This document shows positions 14,076 to 14,162 of a stretch of 14,162 nt of DNA, in pieces. Position 1 is the stretch's first letter. Each line of letters begins with the position of its first letter. The stretch lies in NCBI RefSeq assembly GCF_019052365.1, contig NZ_JAHQUY010000071.1, positions 1 to 14,162 on the forward strand. The letters run 5' to 3'. Made by a program: the position numbers and the translations under genes. The DNA comes from Leyella stercorea. Its GTDB lineage: Bacteria; Bacteroidota; Bacteroidia; Bacteroidales; Bacteroidaceae. The notes under the pieces were generated by a model, which ran no database searches, was not told where the DNA came from, and saw nothing but the letters and a program-made list of their open reading frames with translations.

Positions 14076-14162
14076 GCAAGTGAAACATCATTATACGTAA
14101 AAACAATTATTGCTGTCCGCTAAAACTTTTCATACAAAATAAATTAGGGCTGACACTTCTCA

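Overview
The window looks like chromosomal DNA from a GC-rich member of the Prevotellaceae (Bacteroidota). Three things point there. The promoters carry the Bacteroidota -7 box TAnnTTTG, visible in front of six genes. The gene types fit: an outer-membrane CarboxypepD_reg/plug/barrel protein, an M6 protease ending in a Prevotella-like C-terminal module, and a Bacteroidota-style OPT transporter. Start codons have A/T-rich leaders without clear Shine-Dalgarno sequences. No rRNA, tRNA, CRISPR array or complete insertion sequence was seen. The assignment rests on reading the sequence only.

Layout. At 84-3405 three minus-strand genes follow one another: a sodium:solute symporter, thioredoxin reductase (trxB) and a Cys-type glutathione peroxidase. 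Short palindromic and low-complexity repeats fill the gaps between them. A predicted promoter precedes the peroxidase and none is visible directly before trxB, so the two may be co-transcribed as a thioredoxin-linked peroxide defence unit. At 3714-6068 lies an AT-richer outer-membrane beta-barrel receptor-like gene with its own promoter; its composition differs clearly from its neighbours. At 6336-8319 nadB (L-aspartate oxidase) and a small exported FMN-binding protein form a tight two-gene minus-strand operon ending in a strong hairpin terminator. From a divergent promoter region, a plus-strand coiled-coil lipoprotein (8564-9409) follows, ending in a strong terminator. At 9721-11721 is a minus-strand OPT-family oligopeptide transporter, and diverging from it a secreted M6-family metalloprotease (11959-14052).

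How the genes might work together. The secreted protease and the OPT peptide transporter share a divergent promoter region and make a plausible peptide-scavenging pair. GPx and TrxB make a plausible redox pair. NadB feeds NAD synthesis. The others are single-gene units.

The genes belong to known families, and I see no clear new multi-gene system. What most deserves a second look is non-coding: a REP-like palindrome cluster between trxB and the symporter; a CA/GT low-complexity leader repeat in front of both trxB and the OPT gene, forming a 24-bp inverted repeat at the former; a three-copy 22-nt tandem repeat in the gpx leader; and a TGGAAGATA repeat patch downstream of the lipoprotein. Protein-level points are the compositionally foreign barrel protein, the nadB/FMN-protein pairing, and the Met-to-Leu change at the probable Met-turn of the protease.
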